Source: Jejubacter sp036620675
Lineage (GTDB): Bacteria > Pseudomonadota > Gammaproteobacteria > Enterobacterales > Enterobacteriaceae
Assembly: GCA_036620675.1 (NCBI GenBank)
Contig: JAZHEE010000013.1
Strand: one strand, 5' to 3'
DNA length: 64,000 bases
Positions 8,194-17,379 of the stretch are shown piece after piece. Below the pieces are notes generated by a model. It searched no databases, was not told the origin of the DNA, and saw only the letters and a program-made list of their open reading frames with translations. Numbering within the stretch: the first letter of the stretch is position 1; each line of letters begins with the position of its first letter. A program made the translations under genes and the position numbers.

Positions 8194-8775
8194 ATGAACT
8201 TTCTCGCCCACCTGCATCTCGCCACTCTGGCCCGCAGTTCCCTTGCGGGAAATCTGCTGGCCGATTTTGTACGCGGCAACCCGGATGAGCAGTGGTCGCC
8301 GGAAGTGGCTGCTGGCATCTGGATGCACCGCCGCGTCGACGCCATGACCGACGGCCTGCCAGAAGTGCGCATCGCCCGGGAATGGTTCCGCCCGCAAACC
8401 CGCCGGGTTTCCCCCATTACCCTGGATGTGGTCTGGGATCACTTCCTGTCGCGCCACTGGCCGCGTATCTGTCCCGACCAACCCTTAGCGCAGTTTGTCG
8501 CCCGCGCCGAAGCGGCTATCACTCCTATCCTGCCGCAGGCACCTGAACGATTCGTCAATCTGAACCGCTACCTGTGGCCCGAACGCTGGCTGGAACGCTA
8601 CGCCGATATGGCATTTATCGCCCGGGTACTGAATGGCATGGCAAACCGCCGCCCGAAGCTGGCGGCGCTGCGCGATTCCTGGCAGGATCTCGACGACCAC
8701 TACGAAGCGCTCGAACGGCTGTTCTGGCAGTTTTATCCGCGTATGATGGCGCTGGCCCGCGAACGCCGGTTATAG
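8194..8775 (+). CDS. acpH: Acyl carrier protein phosphodiesterase AcpH
   Basis: AcpH removes the 4'-phosphopantetheine arm from holo-ACP. The 193-residue protein has the family N-terminus MNFLAHLHLA, the metal-binding-type segment GIWMHRRVDAMTD and DVVWDHFLSRHW, matching E. coli AcpH (formerly YajB) in length. An AAGGA SD lies 8 bases before the ATG at 8194. It diverges from queA with 98 bp between them. Its 3' end overlaps the convergent malZ by 43 bases, more than expected, because MalZ is C-terminally extended. Confidence 0.95.
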   Translation: MNFLAHLHLATLARSSLAGNLLADFVRGNPDEQWSPEVAAGIWMHRRVDAMTDGLPEVRIAREWFRPQTRRVSPITLDVVWDHFLSRHWPRICPDQPLAQFVARAEAAITPILPQAPERFVNLNRYLWPERWLERYADMAFIARVLNGMANRRPKLAALRDSWQDLDDHYEALERLFWQFYPRMMALARERRL

Positions 8776-10595
8776 CCCTGACGACCTCGCCAGACGGTCA
8801 CCGAACAGTTGGGCAGTTCCAGACTTTCGTCGTTAATCGCTCCTCCCCCCAACGCTCTGCGCCACTCGCAGTCCGCCAACAGCGGCGATGGCGCCAACGT
8901 AATCTTAGAAGCCGCGCCGCGATTAATGACCACCAGAACGCGTTCACGCTGCAAGACTCGCACAAAGGCCAGGATATCACCTTCGGCAAACACCACCTGA
9001 CAGCCGCCGTGCCGTAGCGCCATGCTCTGATGGCGCAGCTTCGCCAGCCGCTGATAGAGCGCCAGCAGCTCGCCGTCCTGCTGCGCTTTATCCCACGGGA
9101 ATGGCCGACGACACATCGGATCCATATCGCCCTCCACGCCGACTTCATCGCCGTAGTAGATACCGGGCACGCCCGGCCAGCAGAACATCCAGACCACGCC
9201 CAGCGGCAAACGCGCCCGAGCGTCGCCCAGTAGAGAGATAAAGCGCGGCGTATCATGGCTGTTCAGTTGGTTGAACATGCGAAGCTGCTGTTGATGCGAC
9301 AGCCCGGCGCGGTACTGCTCCATCCAGGCCGCGCAGGTTTGGGCGTCGATCTGCTGCGGATCGTATGAGATATCGGTATTCGCCAGAAACGCCCACACAG
9401 GGAAGGTAAAACCGCGATAGTTCATCGAGGCATCTTCAGCATCGGCCTGAAGCCACTGGCGCGCGTCGCCAAAATGTTCGCCGAAGACGAAAGCGTCCGC
9501 CCGGGTCTCTTTCGCCGCCTGGCGTATGCCCGCCACGTGACGCAGATTATTGCCCGCCCCGCCGCCTTCGCCGAGCATATGAGCCACATCCAGCCGCCAG
9601 CCGTCCATATTCCACGGTTCACGCAGCCAGTGGCGTACGACGCTGTTCTCATCGCGATAAATCTCATCCGCTACGCCGCTGGCTCGGTAGTCAAGCTTTG
9701 GCAGACTGGGGTATCCCAGCCAGTCCAGCGCCTTGCCTTCTGAAGAAAAGCTGTACCAGTCGCGCCAGGGAGACGCGGGGTTATGGCAGGCGCCGCTCGC
9801 CGATTCGCTGTGACGATCGAACCAACGATGAGTGTCGCCGGTATGGTTGAACACGCCGTCGAGGATCAGACGCATTCCCTGCTCCCGGGTATTGTCGCGC
9901 AGGCGCAGCAGCGCCTCATCGCCGCCGAAAGCGGGATCGACGCGGCGATAATCTTCGGTATCGTATTTATGTACGCTGGGCGCCACAAACACCGGATTCA
10001 GGTACAGCGCCGTCACCCCCAGCGCTTTCAGCCAGGGCAGTTTTTCGCTGATTCCGTCCAGATCGCCGCCGTAAAAAGTGGATCCTCCCGCCTCTGCCGT
10101 TAATGGCTCATGCCATTCGCGGCGCACAATCTCGCCGTTTGCCGCATGATGCCAATATATCCGATCCTGTTCCGGTTTGCGTCGGGCGCTACGGGCGAAG
10201 CGATCCGGGAATATTTGATAGAAGATCTGATCGGCCACCCAGTCAGGGCCATGATTCGGCTCATCCACGGCAAACATTTCCAGGCGAGGCGGCGGAAAAT
10301 CACTAAAGCCCAGCGGCGCAAACCACCGCTGGCGCTCGGCCCACAGCAGCTTAAAGCAGTAACGGCGACGCGGTTGTCCACGACTCAAATCGATCGTCGC
10401 ACGCCACGCGGCAACGCCAGGACGAGGCTCCTGCGCCAGGCGGGTCATTTTCAACGGCGTCTCTTCGTTATCAATTTCGGTGCGCAGCATCACGCGCTGC
10501 GGCAGCGCATCTCCCGCCAGCCACAGCGTAATCGTCATTTTCTGCTCCCGGACGGCCACAAAGGGCGCGACCGGCAAATGCCAGGCCTGTAACAT
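8733..10595 (-). CDS. malZ: Maltodextrin glucosidase MalZ
   Basis: MalZ is a GH13 cytoplasmic enzyme that removes glucose from the reducing end of maltodextrins. The 620-residue protein has an N-terminal carbohydrate-module-like region (about 1-115), then a TIM barrel with DQIFYQIFPDRFA, GVTALYLNPVF, ILDGVFNHTGD, the nucleophile segment GWRLDVAHMLGE, the acid/base segment FGEHFGDARQW and NSHDTPRF. The usual enterobacterial protein is about 605 residues; here about 15 arginine-rich residues (after TVWRG) are appended and run through the end of acpH. Candidate MalT boxes lie upstream. It is not co-transcribed with acpH. Confidence 0.96.
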   Translation of the reverse strand: MLQAWHLPVAPFVAVREQKMTITLWLAGDALPQRVMLRTEIDNEETPLKMTRLAQEPRPGVAAWRATIDLSRGQPRRRYCFKLLWAERQRWFAPLGFSDFPPPRLEMFAVDEPNHGPDWVADQIFYQIFPDRFARSARRKPEQDRIYWHHAANGEIVRREWHEPLTAEAGGSTFYGGDLDGISEKLPWLKALGVTALYLNPVFVAPSVHKYDTEDYRRVDPAFGGDEALLRLRDNTREQGMRLILDGVFNHTGDTHRWFDRHSESASGACHNPASPWRDWYSFSSEGKALDWLGYPSLPKLDYRASGVADEIYRDENSVVRHWLREPWNMDGWRLDVAHMLGEGGGAGNNLRHVAGIRQAAKETRADAFVFGEHFGDARQWLQADAEDASMNYRGFTFPVWAFLANTDISYDPQQIDAQTCAAWMEQYRAGLSHQQQLRMFNQLNSHDTPRFISLLGDARARLPLGVVWMFCWPGVPGIYYGDEVGVEGDMDPMCRRPFPWDKAQQDGELLALYQRLAKLRHQSMALRHGGCQVVFAEGDILAFVRVLQRERVLVVINRGAASKITLAPSPLLADCEWRRALGGGAINDESLELPNCSVTVWRGRQGYNRRSRASAIIRG

Positions 10596-10674
10596 GATGA
10601 ATTCCCCGTATCAGAAATTGGCCTCACCTTGCCATAAGGAAAACGGTGATAGCTCATCACTACAAAAAGATTCG

Positions 10675-10697
10675 GGGGAGGAGACAAGAGGAGGAGT
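10675..10697 (+). promoter_or_regulatory. Candidate MalT boxes upstream of malZ
   Basis: Two purine-rich decamers, GGGGAGGAGA at 10675-10684 and GAGGAGGAGT at 10688-10697, match the MalT box consensus GGGGA(T/G)GAGG at 9 and 8 of 10 positions. They lie 80-102 bases before the malZ start. malZ is MalT-dependent in E. coli, which makes the assignment plausible, but runs of G and A match this motif easily. Confidence 0.4.
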
Positions 10698-10730
10698 CCG
10701 GCCGCCCGGTTTTGGCGGCCAGATCAGAGA

Positions 10731-12083
10731 TTATTTACTGCGGCGTCCTTTAACCCACCAGCCAACCAGCAGCAGCAGAATCCAGGCGAAACCGACATAC
10801 AGCGAGATGCGGGTTTCCGGATGATAGCCAATCAACGCAATGATAAAGGCCAGGAACACCAGACCCACCAGCGTGGTAGGGACTCCACCAGGCACTTTAA
10901 ACTTCAAAGCCTTAACTTCGTCGGCGGGCAGTCGGCGGCGGAAGGCTATCTGCGACAGCAGAATCATAATCCACACCCAGACGGTCGCGAAGGTCGCCAG
11001 CGAAGCAATGACCAGGAACACGTTCTCCGGCATGATGTAGTTAAGGTACGCCGCCACCAGCAGCGCCACCGTCATCACCACCACCGTTACCCAGGGAATT
11101 CCGTTGCGCGAAGTTTTCGCGAATATCTTCGGCGCGCTGCCCTGCTCCGCCATACCGTGCAGCATACGGCCTACACCGAACACATCGCTGTTAATCGCCG
11201 ACAGAGAGGCGGTCAGCACCACGAAGTTCAGGATACTGGCGGCAAAGGCGATACCCATATGCTGGAAGGTCAGGACAAAGGGGCTGCCGTTGGTGCCCAC
11301 CTGGTTCCAGGGATAAATGGACATAATCACGAACAGCGTTCCGACATAGAACACCAGAATACGCATCGGCACAGAATTAATGGCCCGGGGAATCGACTTC
11401 GCCGGATCTTTCGCTTCGCCTGCGGTGATGCCGATAATCTCTATCCCGCCGTAAGCGAACATCACCATCTGCAGCGACATAACCATCCCCAGCCAGCCGT
11501 TGGCGAAGAAGCCGCCATTGGTCCACAGATTATGAATGCCGGTCGGCTGGCCGCTATTGCCAATCCCCCAGATGATGATGCCGAAACCGGCTACGATCAT
11601 CACAATAATGGTGGCAACCTTGAAGAAAGAAAACCAGAACTCCAGCTCGCCGAACACCTTCACGCTCATCAGGTTAATGGCGCAAATCAGCAACACCACG
11701 CTCAATACCCAAATCCAGTGCGGCACCGTCGGGAACCAGACCCCCATATAGATACCAAATGCCGTTACGTCGGCAATCGCCACTATCAGGATCTCAAAGC
11801 AGTAGGTCCAGCCGGTGATATAACCGGCAAGCGGCCCCAGGTTCTCCTGGGCATAGCGGGAAAAGGAGCTGGCCGACGGGTTATGAACCGACATCTCACC
11901 CAATGCGCGCATGATGATATAAGCCACCACGCCGCCGATAATATAGGCCAGCAGTACGCTCGGCCCCGCCATTCGGATGGCATCGGCCGAACCATAGAAC
12001 AATCCGGTGCCGATCGCCGACCCTAACGCCATAAAGCGTATATGCCGGGTACTCAGGCCACGTTTGAGCTTATTTTTTTCCAT
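10731..12083 (-). CDS. proY: Proline-specific permease ProY
   Basis: ProY belongs to the APC amino-acid permease family and is a low-activity proline transporter in Salmonella and E. coli. The 450-residue protein shows about 12 membrane helices, the family N-terminus GLSTRHIRFMALGSAIGTGLF, and VMFAYGGIEIIGITAGEA in the substrate region. It is nearly identical to E. coli ProY until the last few residues, where it ends about seven residues earlier after KGRRSK. It lies downstream of brnQ in the same orientation, separated by a terminator-like hairpin. Confidence 0.93.
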   Translation of the reverse strand: MEKNKLKRGLSTRHIRFMALGSAIGTGLFYGSADAIRMAGPSVLLAYIIGGVVAYIIMRALGEMSVHNPSASSFSRYAQENLGPLAGYITGWTYCFEILIVAIADVTAFGIYMGVWFPTVPHWIWVLSVVLLICAINLMSVKVFGELEFWFSFFKVATIIVMIVAGFGIIIWGIGNSGQPTGIHNLWTNGGFFANGWLGMVMSLQMVMFAYGGIEIIGITAGEAKDPAKSIPRAINSVPMRILVFYVGTLFVIMSIYPWNQVGTNGSPFVLTFQHMGIAFAASILNFVVLTASLSAINSDVFGVGRMLHGMAEQGSAPKIFAKTSRNGIPWVTVVVMTVALLVAAYLNYIMPENVFLVIASLATFATVWVWIMILLSQIAFRRRLPADEVKALKFKVPGGVPTTLVGLVFLAFIIALIGYHPETRISLYVGFAWILLLLVGWWVKGRRSK

Positions 12084-12102
12084 TGAACCAATCCACTAAA
12101 AT

Positions 12103-12130
12103 AAAAAACCACGGGGCTAAGCCCGTGGTT
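12103..12130 (-). terminator. Intrinsic terminator between brnQ and proY
   Basis: Read on the minus strand, AACCACGGG (from 12130) pairs with the CCCCGTGGTT arm across a short loop and is followed by TTTTTTAT. It lies 19-46 bases after the brnQ stop and just before proY, so it should attenuate read-through from brnQ. Confidence 0.8.
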
Positions 12131-12148
12131 AACAACAAACCTTTCTGG

Positions 12149-13465
12149 TTACTGCACAGCAGACGTCGTCGGGCGTCCTGCCACGCGATCCCAAATGGCA
12201 CAAATAACCAGCACTGCCACTGTCGGCAGCAGCCACGCCAGTCCCTGACTGGCCAGCGGCAGGTGTGTCACCCACTCAGGCTGCCAGGCAAGCGTAGAGG
12301 CTTTTAGCCCATCCATAATTCCAAACACCAGGCTGACCAGCATAGCCGGCGCAATGACCCGGGTGGAGCTGTGCCACAGCGAGCGGGTGAAGCTCAGCAC
12401 GACCAGAACGATACAGGGGGGGTAGATCAACGTCAACACAGGGATGGAGATCTGAATCAGATGGCTCAACCCAAGGTTAGAGATAACCATGGAGAACAGG
12501 CCAAGAATAAAGACCAGCGTGCGATACGAAAACGGCAGATACTGAGCGAAGAACTCAGCGCAGGCGCAGGTCAGACCAACCGCAGTGACCAGACAGGCCA
12601 GGAAAATCAGCACTGCCAGCAGGAAGCTGCCGAAACCGCCGAAGGTGTGCTGAACATAGGCATGCAGGATGGCGGCACCGTTAGCGGACTGGTCTACCAG
12701 CGCCATGCTGTCGGATCCCAGACGGAACAGGGCCAGGTAAAGCAGCGTCAGGCCAACACCGGCAATCAGCCCAGCCCAGATGGTGTAACGGGTCAGCAGT
12801 TTCGCTTCCGTTACGCCGCGGGAACGAGCCGCGTTCACGATAACGATACCAAACACCATGGCGCCCAGCGTATCCATTGTCAGATAGCCGTTCACAAAGC
12901 CGTTCGAGAACGGCGCATTCTGGTAAGCCTCGGTCGCGGTACTGATGCCGCCAGCCGGCCACACCACTGCCGCTATCGCCAGAACGATCAGCGCCAGAAT
13001 CTTCAGCGGCGCCAGGAAATGGCCCACGGTATCCAGCAGCTTGCCCGGATAGAGCGACACGATGATCACCAGCGCAAAGTAGATCAGGCTGTAGATCAGA
13101 AGCGGCATGGCGCCATCACCAGTCAGCGGCGCGATGCCGACCTCAAAGGAGACGGTCGCGGTACGCGGCGTGGCGAACAGCGGCCCCACTGCCAGATAAC
13201 AGACGGTGGCCAGCAGAACGCCGGCGCGACGGCCAATGGGGGAGCTAAGGCTATCCACCCCGCCACCGACCCGGGCCAGCGCCACAACGGTCATTACCGG
13301 CAGACCAACGGCGGTTATCAGAAAGCCAAAAGAGGCCCACCAGACGTGCTCGCCGGCCTGTAAGCCCACCATGGGCGGAAAGATGATGTTGCCCGCGCCA
13401 ACGAACAGCGCAAAGGTCATAAAGCCCAGAGCGATGATGTCACGCGAAGTTAAACGATGGGTCAT
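12149..13465 (-). CDS. brnQ: Branched-chain amino acid transporter BrnQ (LIV-II)
   Basis: BrnQ is the sodium-coupled LIV-II carrier for leucine, isoleucine and valine in the inner membrane. The 438-residue protein begins MTHRLTSRDIIALGFMTFALFVGAGN, has about 12 membrane helices, and contains the conserved GNIIFPPMVGLQAG and YLTMDTLGAMVFGIV segments. Length matches E. coli (439). It follows phoR in the same orientation after a 365-bp spacer and precedes proY, the ancestral phoB-phoR-brnQ-proY order. Confidence 0.96.
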   Translation of the reverse strand: MTHRLTSRDIIALGFMTFALFVGAGNIIFPPMVGLQAGEHVWWASFGFLITAVGLPVMTVVALARVGGGVDSLSSPIGRRAGVLLATVCYLAVGPLFATPRTATVSFEVGIAPLTGDGAMPLLIYSLIYFALVIIVSLYPGKLLDTVGHFLAPLKILALIVLAIAAVVWPAGGISTATEAYQNAPFSNGFVNGYLTMDTLGAMVFGIVIVNAARSRGVTEAKLLTRYTIWAGLIAGVGLTLLYLALFRLGSDSMALVDQSANGAAILHAYVQHTFGGFGSFLLAVLIFLACLVTAVGLTCACAEFFAQYLPFSYRTLVFILGLFSMVISNLGLSHLIQISIPVLTLIYPPCIVLVVLSFTRSLWHSSTRVIAPAMLVSLVFGIMDGLKASTLAWQPEWVTHLPLASQGLAWLLPTVAVLVICAIWDRVAGRPTTSAVQ

Positions 13466-13830
13466 AAATTCGGGTTGCCTGTGGATGTGGTGTTGATTTC
13501 AGCAAATTTTTCCACCACGACCAGGTGGTGAAAAAGCGGTCTTATCAGAAAATGACAGTGAGAAACACTTCTCAACAAGCGCGGCGAAGAATTGTTTATC
13601 GATATACCACGCAATTCTGGTCAGTCTGACGATAATGGGGGCCAATTAAAACGCTTATAGCGTTTGAAGGCAAGAAGCGATCCCAAAACCAGAGCAATAT
13701 GCCAAATATATAATTACAACCAGAGATATACACCAATCCTTCAACTTTAGTCCGGTTTATCATTCGAATAAAAAGCGAACAGCCGCCGGGGCCTTTTCCT
13801 GCGCTACCGGGAAAATTCCCCCTTCGTGCG
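13466..13830. other. phoR-brnQ spacer, no gene
   Basis: This 365-bp stretch contains no convincing gene. Near the brnQ end, CACCAC and GTGGTG (about 13514-13531) form a short hairpin with six-base loop in the brnQ leader, flanked by A/T runs; it could be a leader structure but no leader peptide is evident. A minus-strand open frame over 13596-13847 has no recognisable features and is treated as spurious. Confidence 0.5.
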
Positions 13831-15123
13831 TTAATGTCTGGGTTCAACGAGCAATCGCGCGGGAATCTGAAACGAAAAGCAGCAGCCCTGCCCGGGAACG
13901 CTTTCTATCTCCAGCCGGGTATCATGATGGCTCAGGGCGTGTTTAACAATGGCCAGTCCCAGGCCGCTACCGCCGCTCTGACGCGATCGGGCCTTATCCA
14001 CCCGATAGAAGCGCTCCGTCAGGCGCGGCAGATGATGGGCCGCTATCCCCGGGCCATCGTCGCTGACGCTAAAGCGCGCCCCCAGCGGAGTACGCTGCCA
14101 GCACACTGCAATATTAGACCCGGCAGGCGTATGATTGATGGCGTTATAGACCAGGTTCGAGACGGCGCTGCGTAACTGTTCGCCATTGCCCCGCACCTTA
14201 AGTTGCGCATCCACATCGAAAGTGAAGTGGTGTTCCGGCCCCAGCGAGCGGGCGGCCTGCTCCACCTGGCGCAGCATATCCGGGATATCCACGCTTTCAC
14301 TCAGATCCAGGGAGGGCGATGCTTCAATGCGTGACAGCGTCAGCAATTGCTGTACCAGACTGCTCATCCGCTGGGTCTGTTCTTCCATGGTCAACAGCGC
14401 CTTATCACGCAACGCGCCATCCGGTTCGCTGTCGCGCAGCATCTCCAGATAGCCCTGAAGCACGGTCAGCGGCGTGCGCAGTTCGTGGCTGACGTTGGCG
14501 AAAAAGTTACGACGAGCCCCTTCCAGTTGATGCATCTGGGTCACATCCCTGGCTACCATCAGCCACTGGCTATCGCTATAGGGCATCACCCGAAACTCCA
14601 GATGGCGGCCACTGTTCAGCACCAGATTCAGCGGTCGGGAAAAATCACGCTGTTTCAGATAATGGCTGAACTCCGGATAGCGCAGCAGGTTCAAAATGTT
14701 CTGGCCGTTATCATCTGGCCAGCGCAGATTAAGCAACTGCTGCGCCAGCCCGTTACACCAGAAGATGGTGCCCTCTTCGGTGGTCAGCACCACCGCATCC
14801 GGCAACGATTCGGCGCCGCTGCGAAAGCGTTTGATCAGATTCCCTAACTCCTTGCGCCGCTTCTTGTTGCGCATCTGCATCTGATGCAGGCCATAGAGCA
14901 AAGGCTCCCAACTGCCTCGCCCCGGCGGCGGTGTCATGCTGCGATCCACCCACAGCCACCAGGAGAGCCGCAGCAGATTATGAAAGTGCCAAATCAGAAG
15001 CCCCGTGACAGCGGCCAGTAAAAACCACGGCAGGTGCCCCATCAAAGCGCCAAGCAGCAGCGCCGGCAGGCAGCACAGCGCCAGCTCAAGCGCCAGCCTT
15101 TTCCACGACAGCCGTTCCAGCAA
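13831..15123 (-). CDS. phoR: Phosphate regulon sensor kinase PhoR
   Basis: PhoR phosphorylates PhoB when phosphate is scarce and, in complex with PhoU and PstSCAB, dephosphorylates it when phosphate is plentiful. The 430-residue protein has two N-terminal membrane helices (about 10-50), a charged linker, a PAS domain (about 97-190), the phospho-acceptor His213 in NVSHELRTPLT, and HATPase motifs NLVYNAINHTP, DDGPGIAAHHL and SGLGLAIVKHAL. It starts 23 bases after phoB. Length matches E. coli (431). Confidence 0.97.
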   Translation of the reverse strand: MLERLSWKRLALELALCCLPALLLGALMGHLPWFLLAAVTGLLIWHFHNLLRLSWWLWVDRSMTPPPGRGSWEPLLYGLHQMQMRNKKRRKELGNLIKRFRSGAESLPDAVVLTTEEGTIFWCNGLAQQLLNLRWPDDNGQNILNLLRYPEFSHYLKQRDFSRPLNLVLNSGRHLEFRVMPYSDSQWLMVARDVTQMHQLEGARRNFFANVSHELRTPLTVLQGYLEMLRDSEPDGALRDKALLTMEEQTQRMSSLVQQLLTLSRIEASPSLDLSESVDIPDMLRQVEQAARSLGPEHHFTFDVDAQLKVRGNGEQLRSAVSNLVYNAINHTPAGSNIAVCWQRTPLGARFSVSDDGPGIAAHHLPRLTERFYRVDKARSRQSGGSGLGLAIVKHALSHHDTRLEIESVPGQGCCFSFQIPARLLVEPRH

Positions 15124-15146
15124 AAGCCTTACTCCTGAATAACCGG

Positions 15147-15836
15147 TTAATAACGGGTAGAAAAACGATAGCCGGTACCACGTACCGTCTGCACCATGCG
15201 ATCGTGGCCGCTGCTTTCCAGCACCTTACGCAGGCGACGGATATGAACATCCACCGTCCGGTCTTCGACGTAAACATTAGTGCCCCAGACCTGGTTCAGA
15301 AGCTGTTCGCGGCTGTATACCCGTTCGGGATGCGTCATAAAAAAGTGCAGAAGCTTAAATTCGGTGGGGCCCATATCGAGCGGACGCTCGCCGTTCATCA
15401 CCCGATGAGAAGTGGGATCGAGGCTTAACCCTTCAATTTCGATAGGCTCCTCTACCGCCATGGGAGAGATGCGCCGCATTACCGCTTTAATTCGCGCCAC
15501 CAGCTCTTTAGGTGAGAAGGGTTTGGTCATATAATCGTCAGCGCCGGTTTCCAGCCCACGCACCCGGTCTTCCTCTTCGCCCCGGGCAGTCAGCATCACC
15601 ACCGGTATGTCCCGGGTCATCGGCTGGCGCTTCAGATGCTTAATCAACTGAAGTCCGGAGCCGCCGGGCAACATCCAGTCCAGCAGGATCAAATCAGGCC
15701 AGGGTTCGTTAAGCCGTGCCACAGCGGCATCGTAATCTTCCGCTTCAAGCGGCAGGAAACCATTCTGCTCAAGCACGAAACAGACCATTTCACGGATTGG
15801 AGCCTCATCTTCTACCACCAGAATACGTCGCGCCAT
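15147..15836 (-). CDS. phoB: Phosphate regulon response regulator PhoB
   Basis: PhoB is an OmpR-type activator that binds Pho boxes. The 229-residue protein starts MARRILVVEDEAPIREMV; the start at 15836 gives exactly the E. coli length, while the open frame continues upstream through the promoter and should not be used. The receiver domain carries Asp53 in LLDWMLPGG and Lys105 in MTKPFSP; the winged helix ends TVRGTGYRFSTRY. A Pho box directly upstream indicates autoregulation, and phoR follows. Confidence 0.98.
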   Translation of the reverse strand: MARRILVVEDEAPIREMVCFVLEQNGFLPLEAEDYDAAVARLNEPWPDLILLDWMLPGGSGLQLIKHLKRQPMTRDIPVVMLTARGEEEDRVRGLETGADDYMTKPFSPKELVARIKAVMRRISPMAVEEPIEIEGLSLDPTSHRVMNGERPLDMGPTEFKLLHFFMTHPERVYSREQLLNQVWGTNVYVEDRTVDVHIRRLRKVLESSGHDRMVQTVRGTGYRFSTRY

Positions 15837-15905
15837 CATTCGCCCTGTCTGATTTTTTCTTGCCCTCGTCGCGAGGGTTCGGGTTGCCATTTTGTAATGC
15901 GCGCC

Positions 15906-15938
15906 ATTATGCGTCACTTTTATGACAGATTTATGAAA
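15906..15938 (-). promoter_or_regulatory. Pho box and -10 of the phoB promoter
   Basis: On the minus strand, TTTCATAAATCTGTCATAAA (from 15938) followed by AGTGACGC contains the two CTGTCAT-like half sites spaced 11 bp apart, nearly identical to the E. coli phoB Pho box. CATAAT at 15906-15911 is the expected -10 immediately downstream. Phosphorylated PhoB should activate phoBR here. Confidence 0.9.
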
Positions 15939-16051
15939 AACACAGCCCTTTAATGACGCGCTCATTCCCGGATGCCGTCACAGAAGAGGCGCGCAGGCTC
16001 CCAGGTTGTTTATAATCCCCCTCGCGCTTTTTTGCCACCGGAACCGAAATG

Positions 16052-16172
16052 CCCCAAAATCATTCGCGTTACAGGAAGGCGGCAAGATAGCGTATCCCCG
16101 GGAGCATAGATAAGCTATGTGACCAGAATAAGCGAACGTCGCCAACGCACCTGTAGCTTGAAGGATGAAGGG
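16052..16172. repeat. ERIC (IRU) element upstream of sbcD
   Basis: The segment contains the recognisable ERIC landmarks in order: CATTCGCGTTACAGGAAGGC near the left end, a central TATCCCCGGGAGCATAGATAAG palindromic core (slightly degenerate), GTGACC, AGCGAACGTCGCCAACGCACC and GTAGCTTGAAGGATGA. ERIC elements are about 127 bp imperfect palindromes in enterobacterial intergenic regions. This copy ends right at the sbcD ribosome-binding site, so it is part of the sbcDC leader. Confidence 0.82.
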
Positions 16173-16176
16173 AATT

Positions 16177-17379
16177 ATGCGGATCATTCACACCTCTGAC
16201 TGGCACCTCGGCCAGAATTTCTATACCAAAAGCCGGGCTGCCGAACATCAGGCATTTCTCGACTGGCTGCTGGAGCAGGCTGAACATCGTCAGGCGGACG
16301 CCATTATTGTGGCGGGTGATATTTTCGATACCGGCTCGCCGCCCAGCTACGCTCGCGAGCTGTATAACCGCTTCGTGGTCAAATTGCAGCAGACCGGCTG
16401 CGCACTCTATATTCTGGCGGGTAACCACGACTCGGTCGCGACCCTGAATGAATCCCGGGAGTTACTGGCCTGCCTGAATACCTGCGTGGTGGCAACGCCT
16501 GGCGATAAACCGCTGGAGATGACGCGCCGCGATGGCTCCGTCGGCGCCATTTTGTGCCCCATTCCCTTTTTACGACCGCGGGATCTGCTACAAAGCCAGG
16601 CGGGTCAAGATGGTCACGACAAGCAGCTCTCGCTGCTGGAGGCCATCAGCCAGCACTATCAGTGCCTTTATAATGCGGCGCTATCGCTGCGCGGTCAGCG
16701 CAGCCTCCCCATCATCGCCACCGGCCATCTGACCACCGTCGGCGTAACCGCCAGCGATTCGGTGCGCGATATCTATATCGGCACTCTGGATGCTTTTCCG
16801 GCCCGGAACTTTCCTCCGGCCGATTATATCGCCCTGGGCCACATCCACCGCCCCCAGAGCGTAGGCGGCATGGCGCATATACGCTACAGCGGTTCTCCCA
16901 TCGCCCTGAGTTTTGACGAAACGGGCAAAGAGAAGAGTGTCAGCCTGGTCAGTTTTGAGGACGCCGCCCTGAGCGAAATCGAAGCACTTCCGGTTCCCGT
17001 CACCCAGCCGCTGGCGCTGATAAAAGGCTCGCTGGCGCAGATAGAACAGCAGCTTGAGGCCTGGCGCGACGCCCCCAAACAGCCAATCACCTGGCTGGAC
17101 ATTGAAGTGACCAGCGACGAATACCTGCATGATATGCAGCGCCACATTCGCCAGTTGACGGAAGATTTGCCGCTGGAAGTGGTGCTGATTCGCCGCAGCC
17201 GCGAACAGCGTCAGCGGGCTATCGACAATCAACACAAAGAGACCCTGAGCGAGCTGAGCGTAGACGATGTCTTTAGCCGCCGCCTGGCGCAGGAAGGGCT
17301 GGATCCCGAGCGGGAAACGCAGCTGCGGCTGCTGTTCGCCCAGACTCTGGAAACCCTGCATCAGGAGGATGAAGCATGA
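16177..17379 (+). CDS. sbcD: Exonuclease SbcCD subunit D
   Basis: SbcD is the Mre11-type nuclease subunit of SbcCD, which cleaves DNA hairpins and processes double-strand ends. The start at 16177 (MRIIHTSDWHLGQNFY) follows a GAAGGGA SD and gives 400 residues, the E. coli length; an upstream in-frame ATG at 16165 adds four residues and is less likely. Metallophosphoesterase motifs are HTSDWHLG, VAGDIFDTGSP, LAGNHDS, ATGHLT and LGHIHRPQ. Its stop overlaps the sbcC start by 4 bases (ATGA), indicating translational coupling. Confidence 0.97.
   Translation: MRIIHTSDWHLGQNFYTKSRAAEHQAFLDWLLEQAEHRQADAIIVAGDIFDTGSPPSYARELYNRFVVKLQQTGCALYILAGNHDSVATLNESRELLACLNTCVVATPGDKPLEMTRRDGSVGAILCPIPFLRPRDLLQSQAGQDGHDKQLSLLEAISQHYQCLYNAALSLRGQRSLPIIATGHLTTVGVTASDSVRDIYIGTLDAFPARNFPPADYIALGHIHRPQSVGGMAHIRYSGSPIALSFDETGKEKSVSLVSFEDAALSEIEALPVPVTQPLALIKGSLAQIEQQLEAWRDAPKQPITWLDIEVTSDEYLHDMQRHIRQLTEDLPLEVVLIRRSREQRQRAIDNQHKETLSELSVDDVFSRRLAQEGLDPERETQLRLLFAQTLETLHQEDEA

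Noticed and set aside
10646..10660. GTGAT-N5-ATCAC as a CRP site upstream of malZ.
   Set aside because: The half-site spacing is one base too long for CRP; left as an unexplained short palindrome.
13596..13847. Minus-strand 83-codon gene between phoR and brnQ.
   Set aside because: No motif, overlaps the phoR end and has unfavourable composition.
15837..15965. Longer PhoB start.
   Set aside because: The extension covers the Pho box and -10; the start at 15836 gives the exact family length.
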